Shown: positions 31,819 to 39,545, counted from the first letter of the stretch. The stretch: 39,545 bases of DNA from Akkermansiaceae bacterium (GCA_947462535.1 CANHPN010000018.1:1-39545), one strand, 5' to 3'. Notes: a model not told the origin generated them from the letters alone. Program-made: numbers and translations.

Positions 31819-32250
31819 TCATGAGGCCTTGGGCCAGAGTTCCTCGATCTCGCGTGGCAGGATGCTGCGGACGTCTCCGATCTCTCCGGCACCGATCCGC
31901 TGTTGGAGGACGGCGAACACGGCGGTCGCGCAGCGCAGGGGATTCATCGCGCCGGGGCCGGAGTAGCTCGACTGGATGCGGTCGAGAAACTGCTGTTTGT
32001 TGAGCTTCTCCGGTTTGTTCGCCGGGGACCAGCCTTCGTAGTAAATCCCGCGCAGCAGGGCTGGCAGGCCCGCCGCTAGATGAGCCGCTTCGTCGGCCGG
32101 GAGCCGGTCGCGCAGGACGTGCATGACCGATCGCAAGGCGTGGTAAGCCGTCTGCCGGTTATCGTCGTGCAACTCATGTTCGACGCTGACGAGCCACTCG
32201 TTGGTCTTCTGGATCGATGCGTTGATGTTGGATGTGACGGGGTCGTTCAT
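31819..32250 (-). CDS. DUF2267 family protein
   Basis: 143 aa. It matches DUF2267: NEWLVSVEHEL, AYHALRSVMHVLRDRLPADE, AAHLAAGLPALLRGIYYEGW and AVFAVLQQRIGAGEIGDVRS, ending LPREIEELWP. The DRL-x-x-DEAAHL-x-x-GLP-x-LLRG signature is definitive. The fold is helical and cytoplasmic; family members often lie in stress-related gene groups, but the function is unknown. The start is supported by AAGGAG 7 to 8 bases before ATG. The next gene on the strand starts at 31638, 180 bases on. Confidence 0.9.
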   Translation of the reverse strand: MNDPVTSNINASIQKTNEWLVSVEHELHDDNRQTAYHALRSVMHVLRDRLPADEAAHLAAGLPALLRGIYYEGWSPANKPEKLNKQQFLDRIQSSYSGPGAMNPLRCATAVFAVLQQRIGAGEIGDVRSILPREIEELWPKAS

Positions 32251-32387
32251 TTGCGTGTCTCCTTATGGTTGAAGTTCCGCAGAATGCCGTTCATGCGCAT
32301 GGACGGGGGGAATGCGGTCGTACAAGATGACACCACTGATCCGAAAAATCTAGAAAAAGATCACCCGGTCCGCGCGGCTCCGTCCGC

Positions 32388-32768
32388 TCAGGCCGGTCGG
32401 CAAAGGACGAAAGGGGAGACCACCAGCGCTTCGAACTCCATCTCTCCATGTTCCCACTGCGCGGCATGAAGGGCTTCGATTTTCACCAGATCGCCGGATT
32501 TGAGCCACGCATCCACCTGATCCGTCCGGTTGGAGGAAATGGCCGCGCCGACGTCTTCGAGCTTTAGTCCGGGATCGACGAAATACAGGCTGCCTTTGGT
32601 CGAATGAGGGGCCAGATAACTCCACGGCACCTGGCCGGTGTAGTTGGCGAGCTTTTCGCGGGTGCTGCTGGTATGTCCACCATCAGCCGGTTGTTCCAAT
32701 GGTTCGGGAGTTGAGGAATCGATCGAAGTCACGGGAGACGGGATAGCGGAAAAGTGACAATCCAACAA
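32388..32768 (-). CDS. DUF2288 family protein
   Basis: 126 aa. Residues about 37-124 match DUF2288: REKLANYTGQVPWSYLAPH, GSLYFVDPGLKLEDVGAAIS, DQVDAWLKSGDLVKIEALHA and EALVVSPFVLCRP. The order is the family's usual tryptophan helix, hydrophobic DPGL strand and terminal VSPFVL. The function is unknown. The first 35 residues are poorly ordered, and GTG at 32732 (Val13) is an alternative start. Downstream on the same strand, a weak GC stem with TTTTT (about 32354-32390) may act as terminator. Confidence 0.85.
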   Translation of the reverse strand: MLDCHFSAIPSPVTSIDSSTPEPLEQPADGGHTSSTREKLANYTGQVPWSYLAPHSTKGSLYFVDPGLKLEDVGAAISSNRTDQVDAWLKSGDLVKIEALHAAQWEHGEMEFEALVVSPFVLCRPA

Positions 32769-32882
32769 GCGGCGATAGGGGCGGACACGCGTGAAAAAAT
32801 TCCCGTCGAGATGGTTTGAAATATCGGTTGTTTCTCATTTTGAGCAGGGTTAGTTTGCAAGGGCCTTGAAATCATTAATCCT

Positions 32883-33029
32883 ATGAAAACTAAATTATTC
32901 ACTCTGCTACTCGTTGTCGCTGGCATCTCATCGCTCTCTTCCTGCCTGCCTCTCGCCGCCGGTGCGGCTGGAGGATACATAGCGCACGAGGAAGGCTATC
33001 GTGTCCGTAATCCGATCACGAAACACTAA
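32883..33029 (+). CDS. Small lipoprotein with glycine-zipper-like segment
   Basis: 48 aa. MKTKLFTLLLVVAGISSL leads to the lipobox LSSC with Cys21. The mature peptide is only 28 residues: LPLAAGAAGGYIAHE, a Gly/Ala zipper, then the basic GYRVRNPITKH. Such mini-lipoproteins of the envelope are common in Verrucomicrobia and Proteobacteria; the function is unknown. It is divergent from DUF2288. The AT-rich 5' region (about 32800-32880) likely holds its promoter. Confidence 0.8.
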   Translation: MKTKLFTLLLVVAGISSLSSCLPLAAGAAGGYIAHEEGYRVRNPITKH

Positions 33030-33127
33030 AACGGATCGTTTGTCAGCGGTCTGATCTGTCCGTCTTGCCCCGCTCTAGCGCGGATTCATTCGCGCGTCTG
33101 TTAAAGCAGGGTCGGGCAGGGTTGTTG

Positions 33128-34237
33128 TTACTCCTGATAACACCGCAGCACCCGCGGCGTGATGCCGGTGAAAATCTCCCAGGTGATGGTGTCGGCTTTG
33201 ACCGCGATCTCGGCCACTGGAATGTTAGGACCGAAGATTTCGACCTCGTCGCCCTCCGTCACGTCCTCGGCCGCGGTGACATCGACCATCAGCTGGTCCA
33301 TCGTGACGCGGCCGAGAATCGGCAGGCGGCGGCCGCGAATCCATACGTCCGCGCCGTTTCCGGAGACCTGGCGCGGGTAGCCGTCGCCGTAGCCAATGCC
33401 GACAGTGGCGACCCGCGTGGGCTTGGTGGTCACGAACTGCCGACCGTAGGAAATTCCGTGTCCGGCCGGCAAGGTGCGGACCAGCGTGACCCGTGACTTC
33501 AAGGTCATCACCGTCGCCAGTTTTTCCTGAAATCCGGGCAGCGGTGAGACGCCGTAAAGCATCAGGCCGGGGCGGGAAAGGTTGCACAGGCCCTGGTCGA
33601 ATCCTAACAATCCCGCGCTGTTGGAAAGATGCATCCACTTGAACCGCTCCGCGCCGCCGAGCTCGCGGATGATCGCGTGGAAGCGCTCGAACTGCCGCAA
33701 GGTGAACTCCGCGTCCTCATCCGCCGAGGGTAAGTGCGAGCCTATCCCCTCGATCTCCAGGTTTTCCATGCGGTCCAGCAGTGCGAGTTTTTCCGGCAGA
33801 TTCTCCGCCACGAAACCGCCGCGGCCCATGCCGGTGTCCACCGCGAGATGGACCTTGAGGCGCTTGCCGTGGTTGGCGGCGATGCGGTTGAAATGCTCGG
33901 CTTCAGCGATCGAGGAAACGCACGGTGTCCACTCGCGGGCGACGATTTCCTCGCGCTCCTCCGACCAGGTCGCCCCGAGCAGATAGATGCGGGTCGCCAC
34001 GCCGGCATTGCGGATGCGACGGGCCTCGCCGACATTGGCGACGCCGAAAAACGCGATCTCCTGGGCCGCCAGCGCCTTGGCGATTTCCTCCAAGCCGTGG
34101 CCGTAAGCGCCGGCCTTGACCACCGCCATCAATCCTCCGCCGAACGCCTCGCGGGCGACGGCCAGGTTTTTTCTCAGCGCGCCAAGGTCGATCTCCGCCC
34201 AGGCGCGCGGCGGGGAAACTGGAAACGGTTCGTTCAC
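33128..34237 (-). CDS. alr: Alanine racemase
   Basis: 369 aa, typical length. A PLP enzyme that converts L- to D-alanine for peptidoglycan. The PLP lysine is Lys41 in AVVKAGAYGHG. The second-subunit tyrosine lies in GHGISYGR, and GIGYGDGYPR and RVTMDQLMVDV are the other standard motifs. The C-terminal beta domain ends ITPRVLRCYQE, as usual. It begins 31 bases after the aminopeptidase gene on the same strand, so co-transcription is likely. Confidence 0.97.
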   Translation of the reverse strand: MNEPFPVSPPRAWAEIDLGALRKNLAVAREAFGGGLMAVVKAGAYGHGLEEIAKALAAQEIAFFGVANVGEARRIRNAGVATRIYLLGATWSEEREEIVAREWTPCVSSIAEAEHFNRIAANHGKRLKVHLAVDTGMGRGGFVAENLPEKLALLDRMENLEIEGIGSHLPSADEDAEFTLRQFERFHAIIRELGGAERFKWMHLSNSAGLLGFDQGLCNLSRPGLMLYGVSPLPGFQEKLATVMTLKSRVTLVRTLPAGHGISYGRQFVTTKPTRVATVGIGYGDGYPRQVSGNGADVWIRGRRLPILGRVTMDQLMVDVTAAEDVTEGDEVEIFGPNIPVAEIAVKADTITWEIFTGITPRVLRCYQE

Positions 34238-34268
34238 GGTGGCGAGACGGGTTGGTGAATCGGCTCTT

Positions 34269-35369
34269 CTATGCGTTCAGCTTTTCCAGCGCCTTGGGAA
34301 GGAAGACGCCGTCCTTGCGGATGAGTTTGCCGTCGAACCAGATCTCGCCGCCGCCCCAGTCCTTGCGCTGGATGCTGACCATGTCCCAGTGAACTTGCGA
34401 GCGGTTGCCGTTGTCCGCCTCCTCGTAGGCCTGGCCGGGGGTGAAGTGGAAGGAGCCGCAGATTTTCTCGTCGAAGAGGATGTCGCGCATCGGCTCGCGG
34501 ATGACCGGGTGGAAGCCGAGGGCGAACTCGCCGATGTAGCGCGCGCCTTCGTCGCTATCGAGAATCTTGTTGAGCTCTTTGGTGCGGGCACCGGCCTCGG
34601 CCTTGATGATCTTCCCCTTGGAAAAATCCAGGCGGATCCCGTCGAAGGGGATGCCCTGATAGATGGTGGGGGCGTTGTAGAAGATGTGGCCCTCCACGGA
34701 ATCGCGGACTGGGGAGGTGAAGACCTCGCCATCGGGAATGTTATAGTTTCCGCCGGAGGTGAGAGCGTTGATGTCTTTGATAGAAAAGCGCAGGTCGGTG
34801 CCGGGGCCCTTGATGTGGACGTTCTCCGTCTTGTCCATCAGCTTTTTGAGCGCGTTCATGGCGGGGATCAGCGCCTTGTAGTCGAGCAGGCAGACGTCAA
34901 AATAGAAGTTTTCAAAAGCCTCGGTGCTCATACCTGCCTGCTGGGCCATGGACGAGGAGGGCCAGCGCAGGACGCACCACTTGGTTTTCTTGATGCGGTG
35001 GTCGAGGACCGGGCGCATGTGTTTCATGGCCAGGCGCATGCGGTCGGCGGGGACGTCGGAGTTTTCGGCGATATTAGCGCCGCCGCGGACGGCGATGTAG
35101 GCGTCCATGTCCTTCATCTCGGCGAGCAGGTGCTTGGCGAGAATTTGGTATTGGGTGTCCTCGGCACCTTTCAGCATTTCACGGGTGACGCGGCTCTGAT
35201 GGACTTTGACGAAGGGCAGCGCGCCCTTGGCGCGGGCCTCGCGGATGAGGGCGATCCCAATGGAATCCGGGACGTCGTAGAGATCGATGAGGACTTTCTC
35301 GCCCTTTTTCAGGTAGGTGGAGTAGCGGACCAGTTGGCGGGCGAGGGCGTCGATACGGGTGTCGTGCAT
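34269..35369 (-). CDS. Aminopeptidase of family M29
   Basis: 366 aa, cytoplasmic, without signal peptide. M29 enzymes (aminopeptidase T, AmpS, PepS) remove N-terminal residues with two metal ions. The metal-binding region is clear: [20 protein letters not shown] (Glu), [20 protein letters not shown] (Glu/Asp) and [10 protein letters not shown] (His, Asp). The N-terminal segment ([40 protein letters not shown]) is the usual cap. The two peptide importers upstream in the window would feed it with substrates, but no linkage is shown. Confidence 0.92.
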   Translation of the reverse strand: MHDTRIDALARQLVRYSTYLKKGEKVLIDLYDVPDSIGIALIREARAKGALPFVKVHQSRVTREMLKGAEDTQYQILAKHLLAEMKDMDAYIAVRGGANIAENSDVPADRMRLAMKHMRPVLDHRIKKTKWCVLRWPSSSMAQQAGMSTEAFENFYFDVCLLDYKALIPAMNALKKLMDKTENVHIKGPGTDLRFSIKDINALTSGGNYNIPDGEVFTSPVRDSVEGHIFYNAPTIYQGIPFDGIRLDFSKGKIIKAEAGARTKELNKILDSDEGARYIGEFALGFHPVIREPMRDILFDEKICGSFHFTPGQAYEEADNGNRSQVHWDMVSIQRKDWGGGEIWFDGKLIRKDGVFLPKALEKLNA

Positions 35370-35468
35370 GGGTGTTGATTATCCGTTGGGATGGCGGTTT
35401 CCAAGCGCCAAGTCCGGCGGCGGGGATTTGGCGCTTGGCAGGAAATTTGTGTGGCTTAAACCAAGCGC
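35370..35468 (+). promoter_or_regulatory. purN leader with alternative hairpins
   Basis: CCAAGCGCCAA (35401-35411) is the exact reverse complement of TTGGCGCTTGG (35428-35438); with a G.T pair and three further pairs the stem is 15 bp with an 8-base loop. A third copy, CCAAGCGC, at 35461-35468, abuts the purN ATG at 35469. It can pair with the same right arm (8 bp, GCGCTTGG 35431-35438), leaving an AGGAAA sequence (35440-35445) in the loop. The two pairings are mutually exclusive. Alternatively the repeats are operator sites between divergent genes. Confidence 0.45.
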
Positions 35469-36050
35469 ATGGTGCTCGGCGTTCTCGGTTCTGGTTCTGG
35501 TTCAAACATGCAGGCGATCTTTGACGCGATCGATGCGGGGGCGCTCGACGCGCGGATCGCCATCGTGCTTTCGGACAACCCGGACGCGTTCATCTTGGAC
35601 CGGGCCCGCAAGCGCGGGATCGAGACGGGCGTGATCGACTGCCGGGGATTCAAGACGAAGTTTCCGGAGGATGCGCAGCAGGAAACCGCCGCCCGCCTGA
35701 AAACCGCCGGCGTGGAGCTCGTCTGCCTCGCCGGATTTCTCCGCCTCGTGAGGCGCCCGCTGCTCGACGTTTTTCCTCACCGGATTCTCAACATCCATCC
35801 GTCGCTGCTGCCCGCGTTTCCCGGCTTGGAGTCGTGGAAGCAGGCGCTCGACGCAGGCGCCAGTGAAGCGGGATGCACGGTGCATTTCGTCGATGAGGGG
35901 ATGGATACCGGGCCGATCGTTTTACAGGAAGCCGTGCCGATCCTGGCGGGCGACACTGCGGAATCCCTGCACGCCCGCATCCAGGTCGTGGAGCACCGGC
36001 TCTATCCGGCGGCGATCCGTCAATTAGCTGAAGCGATCCGCGCAGGCTGA
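35469..36050 (+). CDS. purN: Phosphoribosylglycinamide formyltransferase
   Basis: 193 aa. It transfers the formyl group of 10-formyltetrahydrofolate to GAR in purine synthesis. Nucleotide-side motif GSGSGSNMQAIFDAI, folate-side LVCLAGFLRLV, the catalytic Asn and His in ILNIHPSLLPAFPG, and the catalytic Asp in CTVHFVDEGMDTGPIVLQ are all intact. It is divergent from the aminopeptidase with the hairpin leader between. No other pur gene is near. Confidence 0.96.
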   Translation: MVLGVLGSGSGSNMQAIFDAIDAGALDARIAIVLSDNPDAFILDRARKRGIETGVIDCRGFKTKFPEDAQQETAARLKTAGVELVCLAGFLRLVRRPLLDVFPHRILNIHPSLLPAFPGLESWKQALDAGASEAGCTVHFVDEGMDTGPIVLQEAVPILAGDTAESLHARIQVVEHRLYPAAIRQLAEAIRAG

Positions 36051-36056
36051 CGCCCG

Positions 36057-36422
36057 TCATTCCAGCCCGCGCTCCGCGATTTCCTCCTCGTCCCAGCCAA
36101 GATAGTGGCCGAGCTCGTGGAGGAAAGTGGTGCCGACTTCGTCGCGGTAGTCGTGCTCTTCCTCGCCGGTCCATTCCCACAAGTTCACGAGAAAAAGCCG
36201 GATGCGCGGGAGTTCTTCCAGGCCCGCTTCGTCCATCGCGGACGGGCCTTCGAACAGCCCGAGCTCGTCGCCGTCGAGTTGCTCGTCATACGCGCCTTGG
36301 CCGGGCTTTTCCTCGAAGGCGATGGCCACCTTTTCCGCCGCGTCCTGGATGTCCTTCGGCAGGATTTTCACCAGTGCCTTCAACTCCTCGTCCGCCCACG
36401 CGCTCAGTGTTTCGAAATCCAT
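36057..36422 (-). CDS. Zincin-like metallopeptidase family protein
   Basis: 121 aa from ATG 36422 (MDFETLSAW); the 33 residues added by the longer frame look non-coding. The zinc motif HELGHYLGWDEEE at the C-terminus (His102, Glu103, His106, Asp111) matches the small metallopeptidase family PF06262. Acidic residues dominate the middle (QLDGDELGLFEG). Conserved IRLFLVNLWEW precedes the motif. Substrates of the family are unknown. It ends 6 bases from the purN stop. Confidence 0.88.
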   Translation of the reverse strand: MDFETLSAWADEELKALVKILPKDIQDAAEKVAIAFEEKPGQGAYDEQLDGDELGLFEGPSAMDEAGLEELPRIRLFLVNLWEWTGEEEHDYRDEVGTTFLHELGHYLGWDEEEIAERGLE

Positions 36423-36519
36423 GGCGGATGAATTAGCCGCTTCCTCCGCCGGGCACAAGGAACTTGCGAAAATCTCCGCCTTGCGCCGCCGGCCACCCGC
36501 GCCAACTTGGCGGTAGCTC

Positions 36520-36981
36520 ATGACCCTTCACACCCTCGAACAGGAACAACGCCTGCCCATCCCGCTCGAAGCCGCCTGGGAGTTTTTCTCATCGCCGCGG
36601 AATCTCGACGAAATCACGCCCGATGCCCTCGGCTTCAAGATCGTCAGCCTGCCCGGCGAGAAGATGTATGAAGGCCAGATCATCACCTACAAAGTGAAAA
36701 TCCTGCCCGGCGTCTGGGTGCCGTGGGTCACGGAAATCAAGGCTGTGGACGAGGGGAAATCCTTCGTCGATGAGCAGCGGTTCGGGCCATATAAATTCTG
36801 GCACCACCGCCACAGTTTCGAGGAAATCCCCGGCGGCGTGCTGATGCGGGATCTCGTGCATTACGGACTCGGCTGCGGGCCGTTCGGGGCCATCGCCCAC
36901 GCGCTCTTCGTCCGGGCGAAACTGAAGATGATCTTCGAGTTCCGGAAGCAAACGCTGGTGCAGCGGTTCGGCACGCTTTGA
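36520..36981 (+). CDS. SRPBCC (START-like) ligand-binding protein
   Basis: 153 aa. The helix-grip fold of polyketide cyclase/START-like proteins is recognisable: LEQEQRLPIPLEAAWEFFSS, NLDEITPDALGFKIVS, WVTEIKAVDEGKSFVDEQRF, FWHHRHSFEEIPGGVLMRDL and the C-terminal helix IAHALFVRAKLKMIFEFRKQ. The variant with GPYKFWHH is a common bacterial subgroup often called cell-division inhibitor-like; the ligand is unknown. It is divergent from the zincin (97-base gap). Confidence 0.85.
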   Translation: MTLHTLEQEQRLPIPLEAAWEFFSSPRNLDEITPDALGFKIVSLPGEKMYEGQIITYKVKILPGVWVPWVTEIKAVDEGKSFVDEQRFGPYKFWHHRHSFEEIPGGVLMRDLVHYGLGCGPFGAIAHALFVRAKLKMIFEFRKQTLVQRFGTL

Positions 36982-37016
36982 GCGGTGCGTGAACGCGGCG
37001 GATCAAAGGGCTGGAA

Positions 37017-37946
37017 TCAGTCGAGCGGGAAGGGCTCGGCAGGTGGCGTTTTCTTGGCCGTCGAGGCTTCGTCGGCGGCGGGAACCTCTTCGTGGGTGAG
37101 GGGGGCTTCTTCAACGATAAGAACTTCTTCCTCGATGACGATGATTTCCTCGACGATGACAGCGGGTTCTTCCACGGCGGCGACGACTGTGGCGGCTTCC
37201 TTCTGCTTGTTCATCTCGACGAGGCGGATGACTTCGGCTTTGGCGGCGGCGATGCGGTCGGACTCGACGACGGGGCTGAGTTTCTTGGAAACGCCGGCCG
37301 GGCGGGATGGATCGCTGAGATCGGCAAGCTTTGCTTCGGCTTTTTCAAGGGCCTCGATGGCGGCGGCCTCGCGCTTTCTGACTTCTCCGGCGAAGCGGCT
37401 GGAAACGGCGACGGACTCGCGGAGGCGCTCGATTTCGGCGTGAAGCTCGGCGCTGTCGTCGGGGCGGTTTTGAAGGACGGCGAGTTGCTCGCGGGTTTTC
37501 GAAAGCTCGTTTTCGAGGGCGAAACTGCGGTCCTTCTGGGCTTTTTCACCGTCGTTGAGACGAGCGTTGAGCAGCTTGACGGTGTCCTGGGCTTTTTTGA
37601 GGTCGGTCTCGAGGGTGGAAGCGCGCTTGGTTTCGGTGTCGAGAGCACTGCGCGCGGCGGCGAGCTCGGCGGTGGTCTTCTCGAAGGTAGCCTTGGAAAC
37701 GGAGGCGGACTGGAGGTTTTCCAGCTCGGCTTTCAGGGCCTTGTGGGCGGACTTGGATTTTTCGAGGGTGGCTTCGAGGTTTTTCGCGCGGTCTTGCTGG
37801 CCTTTGTCTGCGATGGGCGTGGATGCCTTGGCGGGGGCCGCTTTCGCAGGGCGGCCACGCAGCGACCAGCCGATGAAACCGCAAAGGACGGCGATGATGG
37901 CAAGCTGTGGAAGGACTTTGGACAGGAGTGTGAGAGTGTCTGACAT
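37017..37946 (-). CDS. Membrane-anchored coiled-coil protein with acidic-hydrophobic tail
   Basis: 309 aa. One transmembrane helix near the N-terminus (QLAIIAVLCGFIGWSL, 14-29) is followed by a basic linker and a long coiled coil (about 48-205: ATLEKSKSAHKALKAELENL, LETDLKKAQDTVKLLNARL). The last 70 residues are unusual: a run of alternating Val/Ile/Glu (EEPAVIVEEIIVIEEEVLIV). The protein should project into the cytoplasm or periplasm as a rod; the topology is not resolved. It starts 12 bases after the nuclease gene on the same strand, suggesting co-transcription. No family is known to me. Confidence 0.75.
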   Translation of the reverse strand: MSDTLTLLSKVLPQLAIIAVLCGFIGWSLRGRPAKAAPAKASTPIADKGQQDRAKNLEATLEKSKSAHKALKAELENLQSASVSKATFEKTTAELAAARSALDTETKRASTLETDLKKAQDTVKLLNARLNDGEKAQKDRSFALENELSKTREQLAVLQNRPDDSAELHAEIERLRESVAVSSRFAGEVRKREAAAIEALEKAEAKLADLSDPSRPAGVSKKLSPVVESDRIAAAKAEVIRLVEMNKQKEAATVVAAVEEPAVIVEEIIVIEEEVLIVEEAPLTHEEVPAADEASTAKKTPPAEPFPLD

Positions 37947-37958
37947 GATGGCTGGGAA

Positions 37959-39320
37959 TTAGATTTCGTATTCGACGCCGGGTTCGGGGACGATGACCTC
38001 GGTGTTGGGCAGGCGACGTTTGATTTCCTGGCTGAACCAGGCGACCGCACCGTCGTCGCCGTGGACGAGGAAGGCTTTTTTCGGGGCGACCTTGATGATG
38101 TAATCGAGGATCGCGTCGCGGGTGGAGTGGCCGCTGAAGTCGAAGATCCGCATCTCGCAGTTGAGCGGGACTGCAGGGTGGGCGGGGTCGAGCTCGACGA
38201 GGTCGCCGTGTTTGGCGAGGCGGATTTTGCCGCCGGGCGTCTCGGGGTCCGCGTAGCCGACGAAGAACAGGCCGTGTTTGGCGTTTTCCAAAACTCCCTG
38301 ACGGGCGAAGGTGTTGGAGACGGTTTTCTCGGACATCATGCCGCTGGAGAGGGCGTAAATGCAGCCGGGGTGAAAGGGGATGGGGCCTTTGCGCTTCTTA
38401 CTGCCGGCCTCGAGTTCCATGTCCTTGAGGAAGCGGAAATTCGGCAGATGGCGACGCGAGGTGGTGCTGAAGCGGTCGTAAACTTGGGTCATTTTCGTGC
38501 TCAGGCCGCCGATGTAAACCGGCGTGTGCTTCGGGATGAGCCCCTCCTTTTTGAAGCGATGCAACATGCCGAGGACCTCCTGGGTTTTGCCCATCGCGAA
38601 GACCGGAATGAGCACCGAGCCTTTGCGCTCGATGACGCCCTTGATGGCAGCGGCGAATTCATCCTCTTCGGTCGGGCGGTCGTATTTCGGGTCGCGCGCC
38701 TGTTCGCCGCGGGTCGTCTCGACGATCAGCGCGTCCACGGTGGTTTCTGGGAACATCGCGCCTTTTTGCAGCGTGCTGTGCTCGAAATTGACGTCGCCGG
38801 TGTAAAAAATCTTTTTTCCCTCCGCCTCGATCGTCACGCCGACCGAGCCGAGGATGTGGCCCGCGTCATGGAAAGTGGCGCGGATCGTGCCGGCCGGATC
38901 GAGGTCGAACATGCGCTCGATGTTGCGCGTCTGGAAGTCTTCTTCGATCTGGTCGAGCTCGCGATGTTCGAACAGCGGATACTCGGCGATGCCGTGCTCG
39001 ATGCGCTTGGACTGCATCACGTTGACCGAGTTGTGGAGCATCGCGGAGGCGAGCTCGGCGGTTTCGGGCGAGAGGAAAACCTTTGCCTGTGGCTGGTCCT
39101 GGAGGAAAACCGGCAGCGTGCCCACGTGGTCGAGGTGGGAGTGGGTGATGATGATAGAGTCTGCAGTGCCTGCTTCGAGAAACTCGTAATGCGGAATCGC
39201 CTCGGAACCTTCGTGTTTCGGGTGCATCCCGGCGTCCAGCACGACCTTGGCGGACTTGGTTTTAAGCAGATAGGAATTCGCACCGATACCGGCGTGGCGA
39301 CAGAGACTTTTGAATATCAT
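37959..39320 (-). CDS. Beta-CASP metallo-beta-lactamase nuclease
   Basis: 453 aa. It belongs to the RNA-processing metallo-beta-lactamase group (CPSF-73/YSH1-like). Motif 2 is HSHLDH (60-65), then DAGHILGSVGV (motif 3), YTGDVN (motif 4) and the beta-CASP motifs ETTRGEQ (A), IPVFAMGKTQEVL (B region), SGHSTRDAI and the terminal FLVHGDDGAV (C region). Such enzymes are probable exo- or endoribonucleases. The start was chosen at MIFKSLCRH, giving full-length homology. It leads the pair with the coiled-coil protein. Confidence 0.9.
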   Translation of the reverse strand: MIFKSLCRHAGIGANSYLLKTKSAKVVLDAGMHPKHEGSEAIPHYEFLEAGTADSIIITHSHLDHVGTLPVFLQDQPQAKVFLSPETAELASAMLHNSVNVMQSKRIEHGIAEYPLFEHRELDQIEEDFQTRNIERMFDLDPAGTIRATFHDAGHILGSVGVTIEAEGKKIFYTGDVNFEHSTLQKGAMFPETTVDALIVETTRGEQARDPKYDRPTEEDEFAAAIKGVIERKGSVLIPVFAMGKTQEVLGMLHRFKKEGLIPKHTPVYIGGLSTKMTQVYDRFSTTSRRHLPNFRFLKDMELEAGSKKRKGPIPFHPGCIYALSSGMMSEKTVSNTFARQGVLENAKHGLFFVGYADPETPGGKIRLAKHGDLVELDPAHPAVPLNCEMRIFDFSGHSTRDAILDYIIKVAPKKAFLVHGDDGAVAWFSQEIKRRLPNTEVIVPEPGVEYEI

Positions 39321-39410
39321 GGGAAAATGCGGAACCAGCGGACCGGGCGCGGACCATGGGGGAGGAGAAGCGATCTGTCAACCCACCCCCGTGACCCACG
39401 CAGGGCTACC
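39321..39410. other. Spacer at the edge of an insertion sequence
   Basis: This short spacer lies upstream of the nuclease gene. CAGGGCTACCTCATTTTG (39401-39418) overlaps the transposase stop and could be its terminal inverted repeat, which would put the element boundary at about 39401. The matching end is outside the window, so this is unproven. Confidence 0.3.
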
Positions 39411-39545
39411 TCATTTTGAAATGTTGAGTTTCAGAAGGGTTTCGAGTGTTTTCTCGCAAAGCGCGGCGCGGATGCGTTTGCCGCGCATGGTGTCTTTGAT
39501 GGTCTGATCATGCCGGAGGAGGTTGAGGGTGAGTTTGCGCAGCAG
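39411..39545 (-). mobile_element. C-terminal end of a transposase (ISAs1/IS4-like), truncated by the window
   Basis: The minus-strand frame open from the window edge to TGA 39411-39413 encodes 44 residues: LLRKLTLNLLRHDQTIKDTM, then RGKRIRAALCEKTL and LLKLNISK. LLRK-x-x-LNLLR-x-D-x-x-IK followed by GKR is the typical C-terminal ending of ISAs1-family DDE transposases. The catalytic domain and the other end of the element lie outside. This is the only clear mobile-element sequence in the window. Confidence 0.75.

Noticed and set aside
32337-32363. TGATC...GATCA with TCTAGA in the middle, looking like an operator
   Set aside because: The centres of the outer and inner repeats do not coincide; the A/T run fits better as the tail of a weak terminator.
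34116-35378. A 420-codon + strand frame opposite the M29 aminopeptidase
   Set aside because: Antisense shadow of a gene with intact metal-binding motifs.
38061-39419. A 452-codon + strand frame opposite the beta-CASP nuclease
   Set aside because: Antisense shadow; no recognisable motif.
1-39545. Apparent abundance of GTTAG/CTAAC words across the window
   Set aside because: A rough count by eye (about 30) is below the random expectation for this base composition (about 50), so there is no enriched motif.

Overview
The window is GC-rich and gene-dense, with few Shine-Dalgarno sites. By protein content it is most likely a chromosomal segment of a Verrucomicrobiota bacterium (Verrucomicrobiales, Luteolibacter/Haloferula-like). 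The pointers are a PPi-type phosphofructokinase, a ThuA-like secreted protein, a short AraC-type regulator, a zinc-finger-less RecO and large secreted or Sel1/TPR proteins. This is inference from family resemblance; no marker gene for taxonomy is present. No tRNA, rRNA or CRISPR array was seen.

Layout. 1-6.8 kb: a secreted alpha/beta hydrolase, a candidate 49-aa ORF, a 5'-truncated AAA/DUF4143 remnant, a [DUF1858-like + inactive rhodanese] protein, PPi-phosphofructokinase, an unknown protein, a ThuA-like protein, a broken Tat-exported metallophosphoesterase and a NUDIX hydrolase. 6.8-13.1 kb: a lone EboD-type dehydroquinate-synthase-like enzyme, a Sel1-repeat exported protein, an in-frame CoaB-inositol monophosphatase fusion followed by ispF, then TPR protein and recO on the other strand. 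13.1-14.2 kb: an AT-richer intergenic region with two perfect palindromes, an AraC-type DNA-binding protein and a proline-rich lipoprotein.

14.2-27.1 kb is the centre of the window: two divergent peptide ABC importer operons. The leftward one reads yejB-yejE-yejA-oppD-oppF and continues closely into lepB, a squalene/phytoene synthase and the lipoprotein. Its first four genes are coupled by TAATG, TGATG and ATGA overlaps. The rightward one is oppA-oppB-oppC with no ATPases, so it probably borrows OppD/OppF. Both Yej-type permeases carry unusual extra-membrane insertions, and the YejE insertion contains a MORN-like stretch.

27.1-33.0 kb: a hexuronate-type MFS transporter followed by a leftover or small membrane ORF, ruvA with a clear terminator, a secreted unknown, a 44-aa ORF coupled to a spermidine-synthase-like protein, a DUF4250 protein, and a group of small proteins (helical 83-aa protein, DUF2267, DUF2288, a 48-aa lipoprotein). 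33.1-39.5 kb is mostly housekeeping: alr, an M29 aminopeptidase, purN, a zincin, an SRPBCC protein, a membrane-anchored coiled-coil protein and a beta-CASP metallo-beta-lactamase nuclease. The last 135 bases are the C-terminus of a transposase running off the edge.

The most distinctive non-coding signal is a long hairpin in front of purN. Its right arm can alternatively pair with a third copy of the same repeat lying directly against the purN start codon.
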